Counted from the first letter of the stretch, positions 41,493 to 51,989 are shown. The stretch: DNA of 64,000 nucleotides from Sulfuricurvum sp. (GCA_028718525.1 JAQULP010000007.1:37938-101937), one strand, 5' to 3'. Numbers and translations: made by a program. The notes: a model not told the origin generated them from the letters alone.

Positions 41493-42950
41493 GTGAAAAC
41501 GAACAAGATCAAAAAAGTTTTGATTGCTAACCGTGGTGAGATTGCACTCCGAATTATCCGAGCCTGTAAAGAACTCGGAATTAAAAGTGTCGTTGTTTTT
41601 TCTGAAGTAGACGTCAATGGCGTATGGGTACGTAAAGCGGATGAATGTTATCCGATTATGGGGGACCCGATTGCGGCCTATCTGGATTATGAACGTATCA
41701 TCTCCTTGGCTAAAAAAGCGGAATGTGATGCGATCCACCCGGGATACGGATTTTTGTCCGAAAGTGCCGAATTTGCTCAGGCGTGTATCGATAACGGGAT
41801 TATTTTCATCGGTCCGAAACCGGAACACGTTGCCTTGTTCGGTGACAAAATGGCTTCCAAAGTAGCCATGCGTGCGGTAGGCGTACCAATGCTTCCGGGT
41901 ACGGATGAACCGATTGATAACATCAACGATGCAGAAAAAATTGCGTCGGATATCGGATTTCCGATTATTATCAAAGCGGCTTTCGGCGGAGGCGGACGCG
42001 GAATGCGTATCGTCGAAAAAGCGAAAGATTTCAAAGAGATGTACGAATCGGCTACCAACGAAGCGGTGCGCTTTTTCGGACGGGGCGAAGTGTTCATTGA
42101 AAAATACCTCAAAAACCCGCGCCATATCGAGATTCAGATTGTTGCCGACAAATACGGCAACGTCGTTCACCTCGGAGACCGCGATTGCTCGATTCAACGC
42201 CGTCACCAAAAAGTGATCGAGATTGCCCCTTCACCGTTGCTGAACGATGCGGTACGTCGCGAACTCTACCGTGTATCGACGAAGGCAATGTTCAAACTCG
42301 GGTATGAGAGTGTCGGTACGATCGAATATCTGGTCGATCAGGATGATAATTTTTATTTTATCGAAATGAATACCCGCGTTCAGGTCGAGCATCCGGTGAC
42401 GGAAATTATTTCCGGAATCGATTTGATTCAACGGATGATCGAAATCGCCGAGGGGGACCCTCTCAAATTTATGCAAGACGAGATTAAATTCCGCGGATAT
42501 GCGATCGAGTTTCGTATCAATGCCGAAAATCCGAAACTCAATTTTGCACCGTCGCCGGGGCTTATCACCAACTATCTGGCACCCGGCGGTCCCGGAGTAC
42601 GTTTGGACTCTATGGCGTATACCAATTACCAGATTCCAAATAACTACGATTCGATGATCGGTAAATTGATTGTGTCGGCATTGACATGGGAAGATGCCGT
42701 ACGCAAAGCATCACGCGCACTCGATGAATTTCTGATCGAGGGGGTTCCGACCAATATCCCTCTTCACCGTCAAATCGTTCGCGATCAGGATTTTGTCGAC
42801 GGCCGTCTGGATACCGGATATCTGGATACGAAACTCAAAGAGTTTAATCTCGAAGCCGTCCATAACATGGATGACGAAGAGGCAAAAATGAAACAGATCG
42901 AAGGGATTATCAAAGCGATCAAACTGAATAATCTCAGTATCCGCCACTAA
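41493..42950 (+). CDS. accC: Biotin carboxylase, acetyl-CoA carboxylase subunit
   Basis: ATP-dependent carboxylation of biotin on AccB, first step of fatty acid synthesis. The 485 residues contain KVLIANRGEIALRIIRAC, HPGYGFLSESAEFAQ, the ATP-grasp glycine loop AAFGGGGRGMRI, HLGDRDCSIQRRHQKVIE and FIEMNTRVQVEHPVTE. GTG start at 41493. Monocistronic here: accB is not adjacent. A clear terminator follows. The closing region (about 450-485) is charged and slightly longer than E. coli AccC. Confidence 0.92.
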   Translation: MKTNKIKKVLIANRGEIALRIIRACKELGIKSVVVFSEVDVNGVWVRKADECYPIMGDPIAAYLDYERIISLAKKAECDAIHPGYGFLSESAEFAQACIDNGIIFIGPKPEHVALFGDKMASKVAMRAVGVPMLPGTDEPIDNINDAEKIASDIGFPIIIKAAFGGGGRGMRIVEKAKDFKEMYESATNEAVRFFGRGEVFIEKYLKNPRHIEIQIVADKYGNVVHLGDRDCSIQRRHQKVIEIAPSPLLNDAVRRELYRVSTKAMFKLGYESVGTIEYLVDQDDNFYFIEMNTRVQVEHPVTEIISGIDLIQRMIEIAEGDPLKFMQDEIKFRGYAIEFRINAENPKLNFAPSPGLITNYLAPGGPGVRLDSMAYTNYQIPNNYDSMIGKLIVSALTWEDAVRKASRALDEFLIEGVPTNIPLHRQIVRDQDFVDGRLDTGYLDTKLKEFNLEAVHNMDDEEAKMKQIEGIIKAIKLNNLSIRH

Positions 42951-42965
42951 AACCGGCTCCCGGCT

Positions 42966-42998
42966 CTTAACGGAACTTAATTCCGCTAAGGGTTTTTT
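42966..42998 (+). terminator. Terminator of accC
   Basis: CTTAACGGAA (42966-42975) pairs with TTCCGCTAAG (42981-42990), one A-C mismatch, five-base loop, then GG and six T (42993-42998). On the opposite strand the mismatch becomes a G-U pair, but no T run follows there, so it mainly serves accC. Confidence 0.75.
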
Positions 42999-43019
42999 AT
43001 CCAAAAACTCTCCGTCTTT

Positions 43020-44237
43020 TTAATAGATAATTCCGCTTCCTCCGCCGTTTGCCGCATGAAAGACGACCGTCTTGTTTTGGCGCGCATAAAAACGGATCAG
43101 CAATTTTTGCAATGTAGGCTCAATAGAAGGCTCAAACCAGCTGTTGTTACTGATGGCGATCATGTAACGCACATCAGGAGTATAGAGCTCCGGGCGTGTC
43201 GCTTCGTAACAAATGGCATTTCGAAATTTGATCCCGCGGATGGTAAAATCGGTCGGGTTTTTAGCGGTCACGAAATCGCTCCCTCCGCCGAAAATAGTCC
43301 GATTGACCCAGCCGCGCATGAATTCGGGAAGGGGGATATATTCACCGAAAGGGACGAGGATCATTTTTTTGGCCAAACGCATCTCTCCGTCTGCAAAAAG
43401 ATAGGAGACGTTGTAATTCATCCCTTTTTCTTTATACAGTGTCCCCGTTACAATGGGGATATCGTGTGAGAGCTCTCTTAGAATAGTGCTTAATTCGGGA
43501 TAATGGTTCATGTACAGGGCAAAAGCCGATTCCGGCAATATAATCAGGTCATACCCCTCTAGGGATGCTTGGTTAATGGCATTTAAATTATCTTCGATAC
43601 TGCTGCTTAAGGCTGCGGGATCCCATTTAAGATCCTGCGGAATATCGGTCGATATCAGTTTGATTTTCAGGGGAGGCATCGTCGGCTGGGGCTGGGGGAT
43701 ATGGATGGCTCCCAGTAATAGGAAAAGGGGGACTGCTTTTTGGTATTGTTTAAACCATGCGGTCCCCGCAAGCGAGAAGAGGATGAGGGCAAACTGCCAT
43801 TTGGCCACTCCGAGGTAGCTTTCAATGAAGACAAGCTCTGGCTGCATCCAATTAAAATCCATCGGCCATACATAGGTAAGGGCAAAGAGGATGAGGGCAC
43901 GGACGAATGGATTGGATGAAAGTGCCATCGTACCGAAATAGAGGGCGTAAACGATTCCGAATCCGAGGGTAACAAGGGGGATCGCCCATCCGAGGCCGTA
44001 GTACTCAAAACTGTATCCGATCCAATAGCACCACAAAAGGCCGATCCAGAATCCGCTGATGACGACCGTCCGTTTTTGGGCATGAAGCAACCCGTACAGC
44101 GCGGCTAAAGCCGAAAAGGTATTGAGTGCTTTAGAGGTGAGTCCGAAATGCTCCCAATAGATAAAAGCAGAGAAAAAGAGTGCGATGAGCAACGGGACAA
44201 CCAGGAGCTCCATAATGGGTAAGGAACGATATTTCAT
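43020..44237 (-). CDS. lnt: Apolipoprotein N-acyltransferase Lnt
   Basis: Adds the third acyl chain to lipoproteins at the inner membrane's outer face. The 405 residues have several N-terminal membrane helices, then a nitrilase-like periplasmic domain with the catalytic Glu in IILPESAFALYM, the Lys in KKMILVPFGEYIP and the nucleophile Cys in RNAICYEATRPEL. It is shorter than E. coli Lnt (512), typical of this phylum. It ends at TAA 43022-43020 without a final membrane helix after the nitrilase part, which is shorter than usual and could be real reduction. Confidence 0.88.
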   Translation of the reverse strand: MKYRSLPIMELLVVPLLIALFFSAFIYWEHFGLTSKALNTFSALAALYGLLHAQKRTVVISGFWIGLLWCYWIGYSFEYYGLGWAIPLVTLGFGIVYALYFGTMALSSNPFVRALILFALTYVWPMDFNWMQPELVFIESYLGVAKWQFALILFSLAGTAWFKQYQKAVPLFLLLGAIHIPQPQPTMPPLKIKLISTDIPQDLKWDPAALSSSIEDNLNAINQASLEGYDLIILPESAFALYMNHYPELSTILRELSHDIPIVTGTLYKEKGMNYNVSYLFADGEMRLAKKMILVPFGEYIPLPEFMRGWVNRTIFGGGSDFVTAKNPTDFTIRGIKFRNAICYEATRPELYTPDVRYMIAISNNSWFEPSIEPTLQKLLIRFYARQNKTVVFHAANGGGSGIIY

Positions 44238-44270
44238 GGCGGAATTATACCGTTGTTAGCCACATTTCAG

Positions 44271-44276
44271 TATAAT
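44271..44276 (+). promoter_or_regulatory. Likely -10 box of the yajC-secDF operon
   Basis: TATAAT at 44271-44276, 31 bases before the yajC ATG, in the 69-base gap to divergent lnt. No clear -35 box. Confidence 0.5.
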
Positions 44277-44306
44277 GCCCCAATTTCACATATACCAAGG
44301 ATACCC

Positions 44307-44573
44307 ATGGAAATTCTTTCCCAAATTCTCCCGTTTGTCTTTTTGATCGCAATTATGTATTTCGTGATCATTCGTCCCCAAAATCAACAAGCTAAAAAGC
44401 ATAAAGAGATGGTAGAAGCACTTACCAAAGGGGATAAAGTTATTACTACCGGCGGACTTCTGGTCGAGATTAAAAAGGTTGAAGAGCATTTCTTTGCCGT
44501 AAAATTCAATAATGACACTGAAGGGCGCCTGGTTAAAGACGCGGTGGCAAGAAAGTACGAGGATGAAGCTTAA
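44307..44573 (+). CDS. yajC: Preprotein translocase subunit YajC
   Basis: An 88-residue membrane protein of the SecDF-YajC complex: one N-terminal helix (ILPFVFLIAIMYFVIIRP) and a cytosolic domain with GDKVITTGGLLVEI. It sits ahead of secD, as in most Proteobacteria. ATG 44307 follows AAGG; an upstream frame to 44253 is not supported. It overlaps secD by 11 bases. Confidence 0.94.
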   Translation: MEILSQILPFVFLIAIMYFVIIRPQNQQAKKHKEMVEALTKGDKVITTGGLLVEIKKVEEHFFAVKFNNDTEGRLVKDAVARKYEDEA

Positions 44574-46140
44574 TTATCGCATTGTTCTACTGATTATCGC
44601 TACGATTTTCGGTCTGGTTTTTTCAATCCCCTCTTTTACCCAAAGTTCTGAAGGGAAAAAGGTAACCCTGGGGCTGGATTTGCAGGGCGGATTGCATATG
44701 CTTTTGGGGGTTCAGACCGATGAAGCGGTTCGTTCACAACTCAAATCGATCGCATCCGGTATTAAACATTTTGCCGAACACAATGATATTTTAGTGGAAG
44801 GGATCAGCGTCCAAAACGATACCGTTGTTTTTGAATTGCTGGATTCTGACGATGCCACTTCAATCGATGAGCAGCTTAAAACCATCGAAGGGACGGTCGT
44901 CCATGCCGCTGAGGGCAAATATGTCCTCTCTATTACCCCGGAACAGGCGGAAAAACTAAAACTTCAGGCGATTGATCAAGCGATCGAAACGATCCGAAAC
45001 CGTCTCGATCAATTCGGTTTGGCTGAACCGACCGTAGCTAAACAGGGGATGGATAAAATTTTGGTTGAACTTCCGGGGATTAAGACTCCGGAAGAGGAAC
45101 AACGGGCCCGTGAGTTGATCTCGCGTGCCGCGAAGCTTGAATTGATGGCTGTGGATGAAGAGCGTTCCATGCGTGTGAATGATTTAAGTGAATCCGAAGC
45201 GGCAAGCTACGGGGATAAAATCCTCGAAGATGCCCTTCAGCCTCAAATCAAACATCTCGTAAACGAAATACCGATTTTAGACGGATCGATGTTGACCGAT
45301 GCCCATGTCGGTTACGATCAAAACAACCGTCCGGTCATTAACTTTTCGCTCAATGCCCAAGGTTCGCAGATATTCGGCGATTTTACCGGTAAAAGTGTCG
45401 GTAAGCGTCTGGCTATCGTATTGGACGGGAAGGTGTATTCGGCTCCGGTGATCAATGAACGGATCGGAGGGGGAAGCGGCCAAATCAGCGGTAATTATTC
45501 CGTCTCCGAAGCAAACGATTTGGCGATTGCCCTCCGCTCTGGGGCCTTGCTGGCTCCGATATACATGATGGAAAAACGTTCCGTAGGGCCAAGCCTCGGA
45601 GCGGACAGCATTAAAGCAAGCCTTCTTGCTTTTGCTACCGGAGCGGCGCTGGTGGTCTTCTTTATGATTACCTATTACGGCTATTCCGGTATTATCGCAA
45701 CGATAGCAATGATTATTAATATTATTTTGATTATTGCGGTCATGGCACTTTTCGGTGCGACTTTGACCCTTCCGGGGATGGCCGGTATCGTATTGACGGT
45801 GGGGATGGCGGTAGATGCCAACGTTATTATTAACGAGCGGATCCGTGAACTCCTGCGCGAGGGGGCGTCGATCCGCCGTTCTATTGAAGGGGGATACGAG
45901 AATGCCCTCAGCACCCTCGTGGATGCCAATTTGACGACCCTTATCGCCGCCGTTGCCCTTTATATGTACGGGACAGGACCGATTAAAGGGTTTGCCGTGA
46001 CTCTGGCCGTGGGGATTTTAGTATCCATGTTTACCGCTATTATGGGAACACACGGGATTTTTCATATGCTCATGAGCCATATTGAAAAAAGCGGCAAGGT
46101 GAATCGTTGGTTCGGGATTCGTCTCGAGCGAAAAGGATAA
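44563..46140 (+). CDS. secD: Protein translocase subunit SecD
   Basis: Uses the proton gradient to pull proteins out of SecYEG. The 525 residues have an N-terminal helix, the periplasmic P1 part with GLDLQGGLHMLLGV and RNRLDQFGLAEPTV, the head with LDGKVYSAPVINERIGGG, and five C-terminal helices with the conserved GMAVDANVIINERIREL motif. Start ATG 44563 lies within the end of yajC. secF follows two bases later. Confidence 0.95.
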   Translation: MKLNYRIVLLIIATIFGLVFSIPSFTQSSEGKKVTLGLDLQGGLHMLLGVQTDEAVRSQLKSIASGIKHFAEHNDILVEGISVQNDTVVFELLDSDDATSIDEQLKTIEGTVVHAAEGKYVLSITPEQAEKLKLQAIDQAIETIRNRLDQFGLAEPTVAKQGMDKILVELPGIKTPEEEQRARELISRAAKLELMAVDEERSMRVNDLSESEAASYGDKILEDALQPQIKHLVNEIPILDGSMLTDAHVGYDQNNRPVINFSLNAQGSQIFGDFTGKSVGKRLAIVLDGKVYSAPVINERIGGGSGQISGNYSVSEANDLAIALRSGALLAPIYMMEKRSVGPSLGADSIKASLLAFATGAALVVFFMITYYGYSGIIATIAMIINIILIIAVMALFGATLTLPGMAGIVLTVGMAVDANVIINERIRELLREGASIRRSIEGGYENALSTLVDANLTTLIAAVALYMYGTGPIKGFAVTLAVGILVSMFTAIMGTHGIFHMLMSHIEKSGKVNRWFGIRLERKG

Positions 46141-46142
46141 AT

Positions 46143-47120
46143 ATGGAATTTTTTAAAGTACGCCAACCGTTTAATTTTATGGGGTGGGTAAAACCTGTTT
46201 TTACCTTTTCCTTTATTGTTTCGATCCTTTCCATCTATTTGATCATGACCAAAGGGTTTGTCTTCGGAATCGATTTTGCCGGAGGTACCGTCGTTCAGGT
46301 GAAATACGACAAACCGGTTCAAATCGACGTGATCCGTAAACACCTTTCGACGACGCAGTTTGCCTCTGCCGGAATACAGGAATTCGGCTCGCCGAGCGAG
46401 ATTGTTCTCCGATTGCAAAATACGACCGGAGACGTTACGAAAGATACGGCAAAACAGGTCTCTGATGCCTTGAACGGAACCGGAACGTTTGAAATTCGCC
46501 GTGTCGATATGGTTGGACCGAAAGTGGGAAAAGAGCTTCAGACCCAAGGGACGATCGCCCTTTTGGTATCGGTAATCGGCATCCTGATTTATGTCGCTTT
46601 CCGATTCGAATGGCGCTTTGCCGTTGCCGCGATCATTGCATTGGTTCATGACGTTTTGATCACGGCGGGTATGGTCAGCTTATTCAATGTCGAGTTCGAC
46701 TTAACGGTTCTGGCCGCCTTGCTGACGATTCTCGGATTTTCGATTAACGATACGATTGTTATTTTTGACCGTATCCGCGAAACGATACACGATGTCAAAG
46801 AGGGGACGAAATATCAGATTTCGGCAATCATCAATGAGAGTGTTACCAATACCCTTTCGCGAACCATTCTGACGGTTGCTACCCTCTTTTTTGTGGTTTT
46901 GACCCTCTTTATTTACGGTGGAGAGATTATCCACGGGTTCAGTTTCGCAATGTTGATCGGGATCATTTTCGGAGCATACAGCTCGATTTTTGTCGCTTCG
47001 CCTTTTTTGATCTGGTTCGGTTATGATGTGGCGAAAGCCAAAGCCGTTCAAGCGGAAAAAAGACGTATGCAATTGGAAAAAGATAAAATGCGCGCTCAGT
47101 TCGAGCAAGGTACAGTTTAA
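46143..47120 (+). CDS. secF: Protein translocase subunit SecF
   Basis: Partner of SecD. The 325 residues show the N-terminal helix, GIDFAGGTVVQVKY, the middle region RRVDMVGPKVGKEL and the transmembrane signature GFSINDTIVIFDRIRE. The C-terminal tail is long, basic and helical (QAEKRRMQLEKDKMRAQFE). ATG 46143 is chosen because the conserved N-terminal stretch FFKVRQPFNFM follows directly. Confidence 0.95.
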   Translation: MEFFKVRQPFNFMGWVKPVFTFSFIVSILSIYLIMTKGFVFGIDFAGGTVVQVKYDKPVQIDVIRKHLSTTQFASAGIQEFGSPSEIVLRLQNTTGDVTKDTAKQVSDALNGTGTFEIRRVDMVGPKVGKELQTQGTIALLVSVIGILIYVAFRFEWRFAVAAIIALVHDVLITAGMVSLFNVEFDLTVLAALLTILGFSINDTIVIFDRIRETIHDVKEGTKYQISAIINESVTNTLSRTILTVATLFFVVLTLFIYGGEIIHGFSFAMLIGIIFGAYSSIFVASPFLIWFGYDVAKAKAVQAEKRRMQLEKDKMRAQFEQGTV

Positions 47121-47131
47121 AAGGAGTTACG

Positions 47132-47473
47132 ATGGATTGGGGCAAAGTTGTTTATGTTTTTTTCACGCTGATGAGTTTGACCTCCACTGCAGCGTTTTTA
47201 TACGATCACTCTTCGGTGATGTTATTCGTGGCTGCGAGTCTAAATCTAATCTCCACGATACTGAAACTGGGGGTTCGAAACCTCCTGGCTGCCGAGCTGC
47301 TGGCAGCCTCTTTGGTGGCCGATTTACACCTGATACCTGCCTTTATCTATATGGAAGTAATCGGTCATTTGGGGTGGGCGATGGCATTATCCATCGGAGC
47401 ATTAATCGCTAACCTTTTTTCAATTGTGATGGTCTTTATCGAGAGCGCTAAAGCCAAAGAGAATTATGAATAA
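47132..47473 (+). CDS. Small four-helix membrane protein (DUF6394-like)
   Basis: A 113-residue, almost wholly hydrophobic protein with about four short membrane helices (VVYVFFTLMSLTSTAAFLY, MLFVAASLNLISTIL, LLAAELLAASLVADLHL, AMALSIGALIANLFSIVMV). It resembles the DUF6394 family, which I recall from this phylum. A good ribosome site (AAGGAG) precedes ATG 47132. Encoded directly after secF and before leuS, so probably part of the translocase transcript. Function unknown. Confidence 0.75.
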   Translation: MDWGKVVYVFFTLMSLTSTAAFLYDHSSVMLFVAASLNLISTILKLGVRNLLAAELLAASLVADLHLIPAFIYMEVIGHLGWAMALSIGALIANLFSIVMVFIESAKAKENYE

Positions 47474-47485
47474 CAGGAGTTTTGT

Positions 47486-49936
47486 TTGAATTATATCCCC
47501 GCATCGATTGAGGCCAAATGGCAGAATATCTGGAGTACCACGAAGGCATTTGAACCTTCCAATGATTTTTCGAAGCCTAAAAAATATATCCTCAGCATGT
47601 TCCCTTTCCCTAGCGGACGGCTCCATATGGGACACGTGAGAAATTATACCCTCAGTGATACTTTTGCCCGTTACTATCGTCAGCAAGGTTTCAACGTACT
47701 TCATCCGATCGGTTTTGACAGCTTCGGCATGCCTGCAGAAAATGCGGCCATCAAAAACGGTTCCCACCCTAAAGGTTGGACCTACGATAATATCGATTAT
47801 ATGAAAAAAGAGTTCGGTTCATTGGGATTTTCGTTTTCTCAGGAGAGAATGCTTGCGACCAGTGATGAGTTGTATACGAAGTTTGAACAGGGCTTTATCA
47901 TCGATATGTATGAAAAAGGGCTGTTGTACCGTAAAAAGGGGATGTTAAACTGGTGTCCTCATGATCAGACCGTCTTGGCAAACGAGCAGGTGGTTGACGG
48001 GTGCTGCTGGAGATGCGATACGCCGATCGTCAAAAAAGATATGAATCAATACTATTTTAAGATCACTCAATACGGCGACGAGCTGTTGGAAGATCTTAAA
48101 AAACTCGAAGGGGGTTGGCCGAAACAGGTTCTGACGATGCAGGAGAACTGGATCGGAAAATCCAACGGGTTGGCTTTCAACCTCTTTTTTGATGACGAGA
48201 GCAAAGCGAAATTAGGCTCTAATTTCGAGAGCTTTGACGTCTTCACAACCCGTCCCGATACCATCTATGGGGTATCCTATACCGCTTTGGCACCGGAACA
48301 TCCGATTGTCTCCTATATGATTGAGAACGCTTTGTTGGATGCGCAAAGCATTGAACAGATTCAGGAGATGAAAAACAGCTCGTCGATCGATCGTCAAAAA
48401 GAGAAAAGCGGTTTACCCCTCGGTCTGAACGTAATTCACCCTTTGACACACGCAACTATCCCGGTATGGATTGCCAATTTCGTGCTAATGGATTACGGAA
48501 GCGGTGCGGTCATGGCCGTTCCTGCCCATGATGACCGGGATTTTGACTTTGCGCAGAAATACGCCTTGCCGATCCATGCCGTTATTCAACCATCAGAGGG
48601 GGAATCGGATCTCTCAAAAGCGTATACCGAAAGCGGAATCTTGTTTAATTCACACGAGTTTGACGGTATCGATTCCAAAGAGGCACAGGCTAAAATTATT
48701 CAACACTTCGAAACGTTGAATCTGGGGCAAAAAACGACCAATTACAAGCTCAAAGACTGGGGAGTATCTCGCCAACGCTATTGGGGCGCCCCTATCCCGT
48801 TTGTCCATTGTGACGATTGCGGACTGGTCATGGAGAAAAAAGAGAATCTCCCTATCGCACTCCCGGAAGATATCGTTATTACGGGTGAAGGGAACCCGCT
48901 CGAAAAACATCCGACATGGAAACATTGCCGATGTCCGAAATGCGGACAAGAGGCAATTCGTGAAACCGATACGATGGATACGTTTGTCGAATCAAGCTGG
49001 TATTTCCTCCGTTTCTGCGCCTCATCCGAAAACTGGGAGAGTGAAGCGTTCTCTGCCGAGCAGATCAAGTATTGGATGGGTGTAGACCACTATATCGGCG
49101 GAATTGAACACGCAATTTTGCATTTGCTCTACGCGCGCTTTTTTACTAAAGTTTTCAGAGATCTCGGATACGTCAATTTTGACGAACCGTTTGACAGGCT
49201 CTTGACTCAGGGGATGGTTCTCAAAGACGGGGCCAAAATGTCGAAATCCAAAGGCAATACGGTCGACCCGGATGCGATTATTGAAAAATACGGAGCGGAT
49301 ACGGCACGTCTGTTCATCCTATTTGCCGCACCTCCGACCCAAGAGCTGGAGTGGAACGACAGTGCGGTCGAGGGGGCGTTTCGTTTTCTAAAACGGTTTG
49401 CTGACCGGAGCCAGAACGTCAACGTTACCGAGCAGTTACCGAAAATCGACCATAGTACCCTTTCCAAAGAGGAAAAAGGGGCCCGTAAAAAAGTGTACGA
49501 AGCGTTGAAACGTTCTCAGGATGTTTACGTAGAACGTTACACATTCAACACGATGATCGCCGGTGTTATGGAAGCGATGAATGCTTTGAATGAACAAAAC
49601 AATCGGGATGTATGGACCGAAGGGTATTGGATTTTGACCTCGGTGATGGAACCGATCGTTCCTCATTTGTGCTGGGAACTCTCAACCAACCTTTTCGGAG
49701 GGAAAAACCTTGGTAGCCAGGTAGTATTGGAAGAGGTATTTGAAGTCGATGCCCTGGTCCTTGGGGTTTCAGTTAACGGAAAAAATCGGGCAACCATCGA
49801 AGTGGGAGTCGGTGAGACGCAAGAAGCGATCATCGAGATTGCCAAAGCACATGTCGAAAAATGGATTGAAGGGAAAGAGATCGTGAAAGCGATTGTCGTT
49901 CCGGGCAAACTTGTCAATCTCGTTATTAAAGGGTAA
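47486..49936 (+). CDS. leuS: Leucyl-tRNA synthetase
   Basis: Charges tRNA-Leu. The 816 residues show the class Ia HIGH motif in [14 protein letters not shown], the CP1 editing domain with [20 protein letters not shown], a zinc-binding segment ([17 protein letters not shown]), the KMSKS loop in [16 protein letters not shown] and an anticodon domain. The start is TTG 47486 with CAGGAG seven bases upstream; no ATG is closer to the conserved first residues [11 protein letters not shown]. Confidence 0.96.
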   Translation: MNYIPASIEAKWQNIWSTTKAFEPSNDFSKPKKYILSMFPFPSGRLHMGHVRNYTLSDTFARYYRQQGFNVLHPIGFDSFGMPAENAAIKNGSHPKGWTYDNIDYMKKEFGSLGFSFSQERMLATSDELYTKFEQGFIIDMYEKGLLYRKKGMLNWCPHDQTVLANEQVVDGCCWRCDTPIVKKDMNQYYFKITQYGDELLEDLKKLEGGWPKQVLTMQENWIGKSNGLAFNLFFDDESKAKLGSNFESFDVFTTRPDTIYGVSYTALAPEHPIVSYMIENALLDAQSIEQIQEMKNSSSIDRQKEKSGLPLGLNVIHPLTHATIPVWIANFVLMDYGSGAVMAVPAHDDRDFDFAQKYALPIHAVIQPSEGESDLSKAYTESGILFNSHEFDGIDSKEAQAKIIQHFETLNLGQKTTNYKLKDWGVSRQRYWGAPIPFVHCDDCGLVMEKKENLPIALPEDIVITGEGNPLEKHPTWKHCRCPKCGQEAIRETDTMDTFVESSWYFLRFCASSENWESEAFSAEQIKYWMGVDHYIGGIEHAILHLLYARFFTKVFRDLGYVNFDEPFDRLLTQGMVLKDGAKMSKSKGNTVDPDAIIEKYGADTARLFILFAAPPTQELEWNDSAVEGAFRFLKRFADRSQNVNVTEQLPKIDHSTLSKEEKGARKKVYEALKRSQDVYVERYTFNTMIAGVMEAMNALNEQNNRDVWTEGYWILTSVMEPIVPHLCWELSTNLFGGKNLGSQVVLEEVFEVDALVLGVSVNGKNRATIEVGVGETQEAIIEIAKAHVEKWIEGKEIVKAIVVPGKLVNLVIKG

Positions 49937-49940
49937 TCGT

Positions 49941-50444
49941 ATGCGTTTTGGGATGTTTTTGGTATGGGCCGGGCTGACGCTTGGAGGATGCGGCTACACT
50001 CCGGCATCCCACTATACCAAAAATGTTTTAGGTGAGAGCGTCAGCACCGAAGTGGTGATCTCTATGGAAGATCCGCAAAATACGGTACTGATCAAAGATG
50101 CCGTAAATCTGGCGGTCATCACCAAATTCAAGACGGCGCTGGTTGCGAAAAATCTCTCTCAAACCCATTTGAAAATATCGATCGCCTCCGTTTCGATGAT
50201 TCCGCTTCGCTACGATACAAACGGATACGTTATCACATACCGTGCCGTAGTCGGGATGAAAATCGATCGGACGGCAGAGGGGAAAAACAAAACGTATATG
50301 ACCTCAGGGAACTACGATTTTGCCATCGAACCTAACGCTATTATCAGCGATCAACTTCGATTTGAGGCGATTTCAAAAGGGGCGCAAAAAGGGATTGATG
50401 CGTTTGTAGCACACGTTGCAGTTGAGGGCATGAGCTCAAAATAA
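49941..50444 (+). CDS. lptE: LptE-like outer-membrane lipoprotein
   Basis: A 167-residue lipoprotein with a signal ending in the lipobox LGGC (Cys near 17), giving CGYTPASHY as mature start, the classic LptE opening (CGY/F). The rest is a mixed alpha/beta domain of LptE size (EVVISMEDPQNTVLIKDAV, ITYRAVVGMKIDRTAEG). LptE plugs LptD in LPS export. Divergent sequence makes this assignment moderate. The position after leuS is the same as in E. coli, where lptE follows leuS. Confidence 0.8.
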   Translation: MRFGMFLVWAGLTLGGCGYTPASHYTKNVLGESVSTEVVISMEDPQNTVLIKDAVNLAVITKFKTALVAKNLSQTHLKISIASVSMIPLRYDTNGYVITYRAVVGMKIDRTAEGKNKTYMTSGNYDFAIEPNAIISDQLRFEAISKGAQKGIDAFVAHVAVEGMSSK

Positions 50445-50453
50445 GGGGAATCG

Positions 50454-51989
50454 ATGACCATTAATCAAATTGTACGCAATACGGTGGAGAGGCTGAAAGC
50501 CGAAGGCAAAGTATGGACCCCGGATGCCTACAGCGAAGTGTTTTGCCTTGAAGCGAAAAAAGCGGGATTCGCGGTCGAAGATTGCAGCGGGATTGACCGC
50601 TACGTAACCCTTTTGGATAAAAAAACCGCCGAAGAGGTGAAACAGTACCGTGTCCGTACGACAGCCGAATTGATCCGTTTTTTGATCTCAAAACTCAACC
50701 GTCTTAATCCGAGCGAAGCCTCTATTCTGGTTGAATTGCTAAGCGGTTTGGCTAAAAAAATGGCTGAGAGTATCGATGTTCTGCATAATCCCGAGGCATC
50801 GGCCCTGGCTAAAAAAACCGTTTCCATTTTGGAGACACAGGGGGGGACAACGCAGATTGAACTCCTCAAACAGGCATGGAGCAACTTTCTTTCGTTGTAC
50901 GACGATTCGTTTTTGATGAAACTGAACCAGTTCGGGCCGGTAGATACGGGGAATTTGCGTAAAACACTGGAAGGACTTACCTTTCAGGGGAGTTCCGAGA
51001 ACACGAACGAGTATCGGAAAATGGTCCGAATCCTGATTGCTTCCCTCGTCCCTTCCATTGCACCGACGATGGACGATACAACAATCCAGCTGTCTCAAAA
51101 ACTTCGGGACAATCCTCAATACATCGCCACGGCAGAGTGTGAAAAAGAGTTGAAAACCGCCATTGCCATGCGTATTGCATTGGATAAGCACAGTGTCGAA
51201 GAGATGGTAAGCGTACTCGATACCCTTTTGGAAAAACTCTCCGCGCAGCTGATCGAATTGATCGAGAGAAGCGAAAATTCGAGTACGGAGATCCGTGAGG
51301 TAAAACGGGATCTGGAAGCGTTGGAGGGGAACAAGCCAACCGATTTTAAAACGGCGCACAAGCGGCTTTATACCATCGCCAGTACTTTGGAAGAGAAAGT
51401 AGAACTCCTCAGCAAAGATTTAAAAGTCCATAATGAAAAAGTGACGCAGATGGGGAAAAAAATCGCATCGTTGGAAGCAGAACTCGCACAGGCGACACAG
51501 GCTTCACGTGAAGATTTCCTGACGAAACTGTTTAATAAGCGGGCGATTGAGGAGACCCTCACGATCAAAGAGGCCGAGTATGAGCGCCATGGAAGAAAAT
51601 ATTGTGTGGCGATGCTGGATTTGGATCACTTTAAAGCGGTGAATGATACCTACGGGCATGATGCCGGGGATGCGGTGCTTCTGGCGTTTGCGAAAATCCT
51701 CAAGGAAGAGGCACGCACGACCGACATCATCGGGCGTTTCGGCGGAGAAGAATTTTTGGCCATTTTGGGCGATACCGAGATGGCGGGTGCCAAAGTATTT
51801 TGTGAAAAAGTGCGTTCCCACGTAGAGCAGGCCCATTTCATGTACCAGGGTGAACGGATCAACGTCAGCGTAAGCATCGGTGTGGCGCAACGGAGCGATT
51901 ACCCTTCGATGAAAGCCATGCTTAACGGTGCGGATGAGCACCTTTATGATGCCAAACGCAAAGGGCGAAACCGCGTCGAGCCGGCATGA
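50454..51989 (+). CDS. GGDEF diguanylate cyclase with helical N-terminal region
   Basis: A 511-residue cytosolic protein. Residues 1-330 are mainly helical with no recognised sensor domain, including a coiled coil (about 285-340, VELLSKDLKVHNEKV). The GGDEF domain (about 350-511) has FLTKLFNKRAIEETL, LDLDHFKAVNDTYGH, an intact FGGEEFLAIL and the RxxD inhibitory site (RTTD) five residues before it. The end DEHLYDAKRKGRNRV is typical. ATG 50454 follows GGGGA. Its TGA overlaps folC. Confidence 0.9.
   Translation: MTINQIVRNTVERLKAEGKVWTPDAYSEVFCLEAKKAGFAVEDCSGIDRYVTLLDKKTAEEVKQYRVRTTAELIRFLISKLNRLNPSEASILVELLSGLAKKMAESIDVLHNPEASALAKKTVSILETQGGTTQIELLKQAWSNFLSLYDDSFLMKLNQFGPVDTGNLRKTLEGLTFQGSSENTNEYRKMVRILIASLVPSIAPTMDDTTIQLSQKLRDNPQYIATAECEKELKTAIAMRIALDKHSVEEMVSVLDTLLEKLSAQLIELIERSENSSTEIREVKRDLEALEGNKPTDFKTAHKRLYTIASTLEEKVELLSKDLKVHNEKVTQMGKKIASLEAELAQATQASREDFLTKLFNKRAIEETLTIKEAEYERHGRKYCVAMLDLDHFKAVNDTYGHDAGDAVLLAFAKILKEEARTTDIIGRFGGEEFLAILGDTEMAGAKVFCEKVRSHVEQAHFMYQGERINVSVSIGVAQRSDYPSMKAMLNGADEHLYDAKRKGRNRVEPA

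Noticed and set aside
41340..42209. 289-codon minus frame opposite accC
   Set aside because: Sense strand carries the invariant biotin carboxylase motifs, and the frame has no recognisable features.
46062..46649. 195-codon frame on the minus strand
   Set aside because: It lies opposite secD/secF, whose protein features are unmistakable. Low complexity of charged residues and lack of a ribosome site mark it as a shadow.
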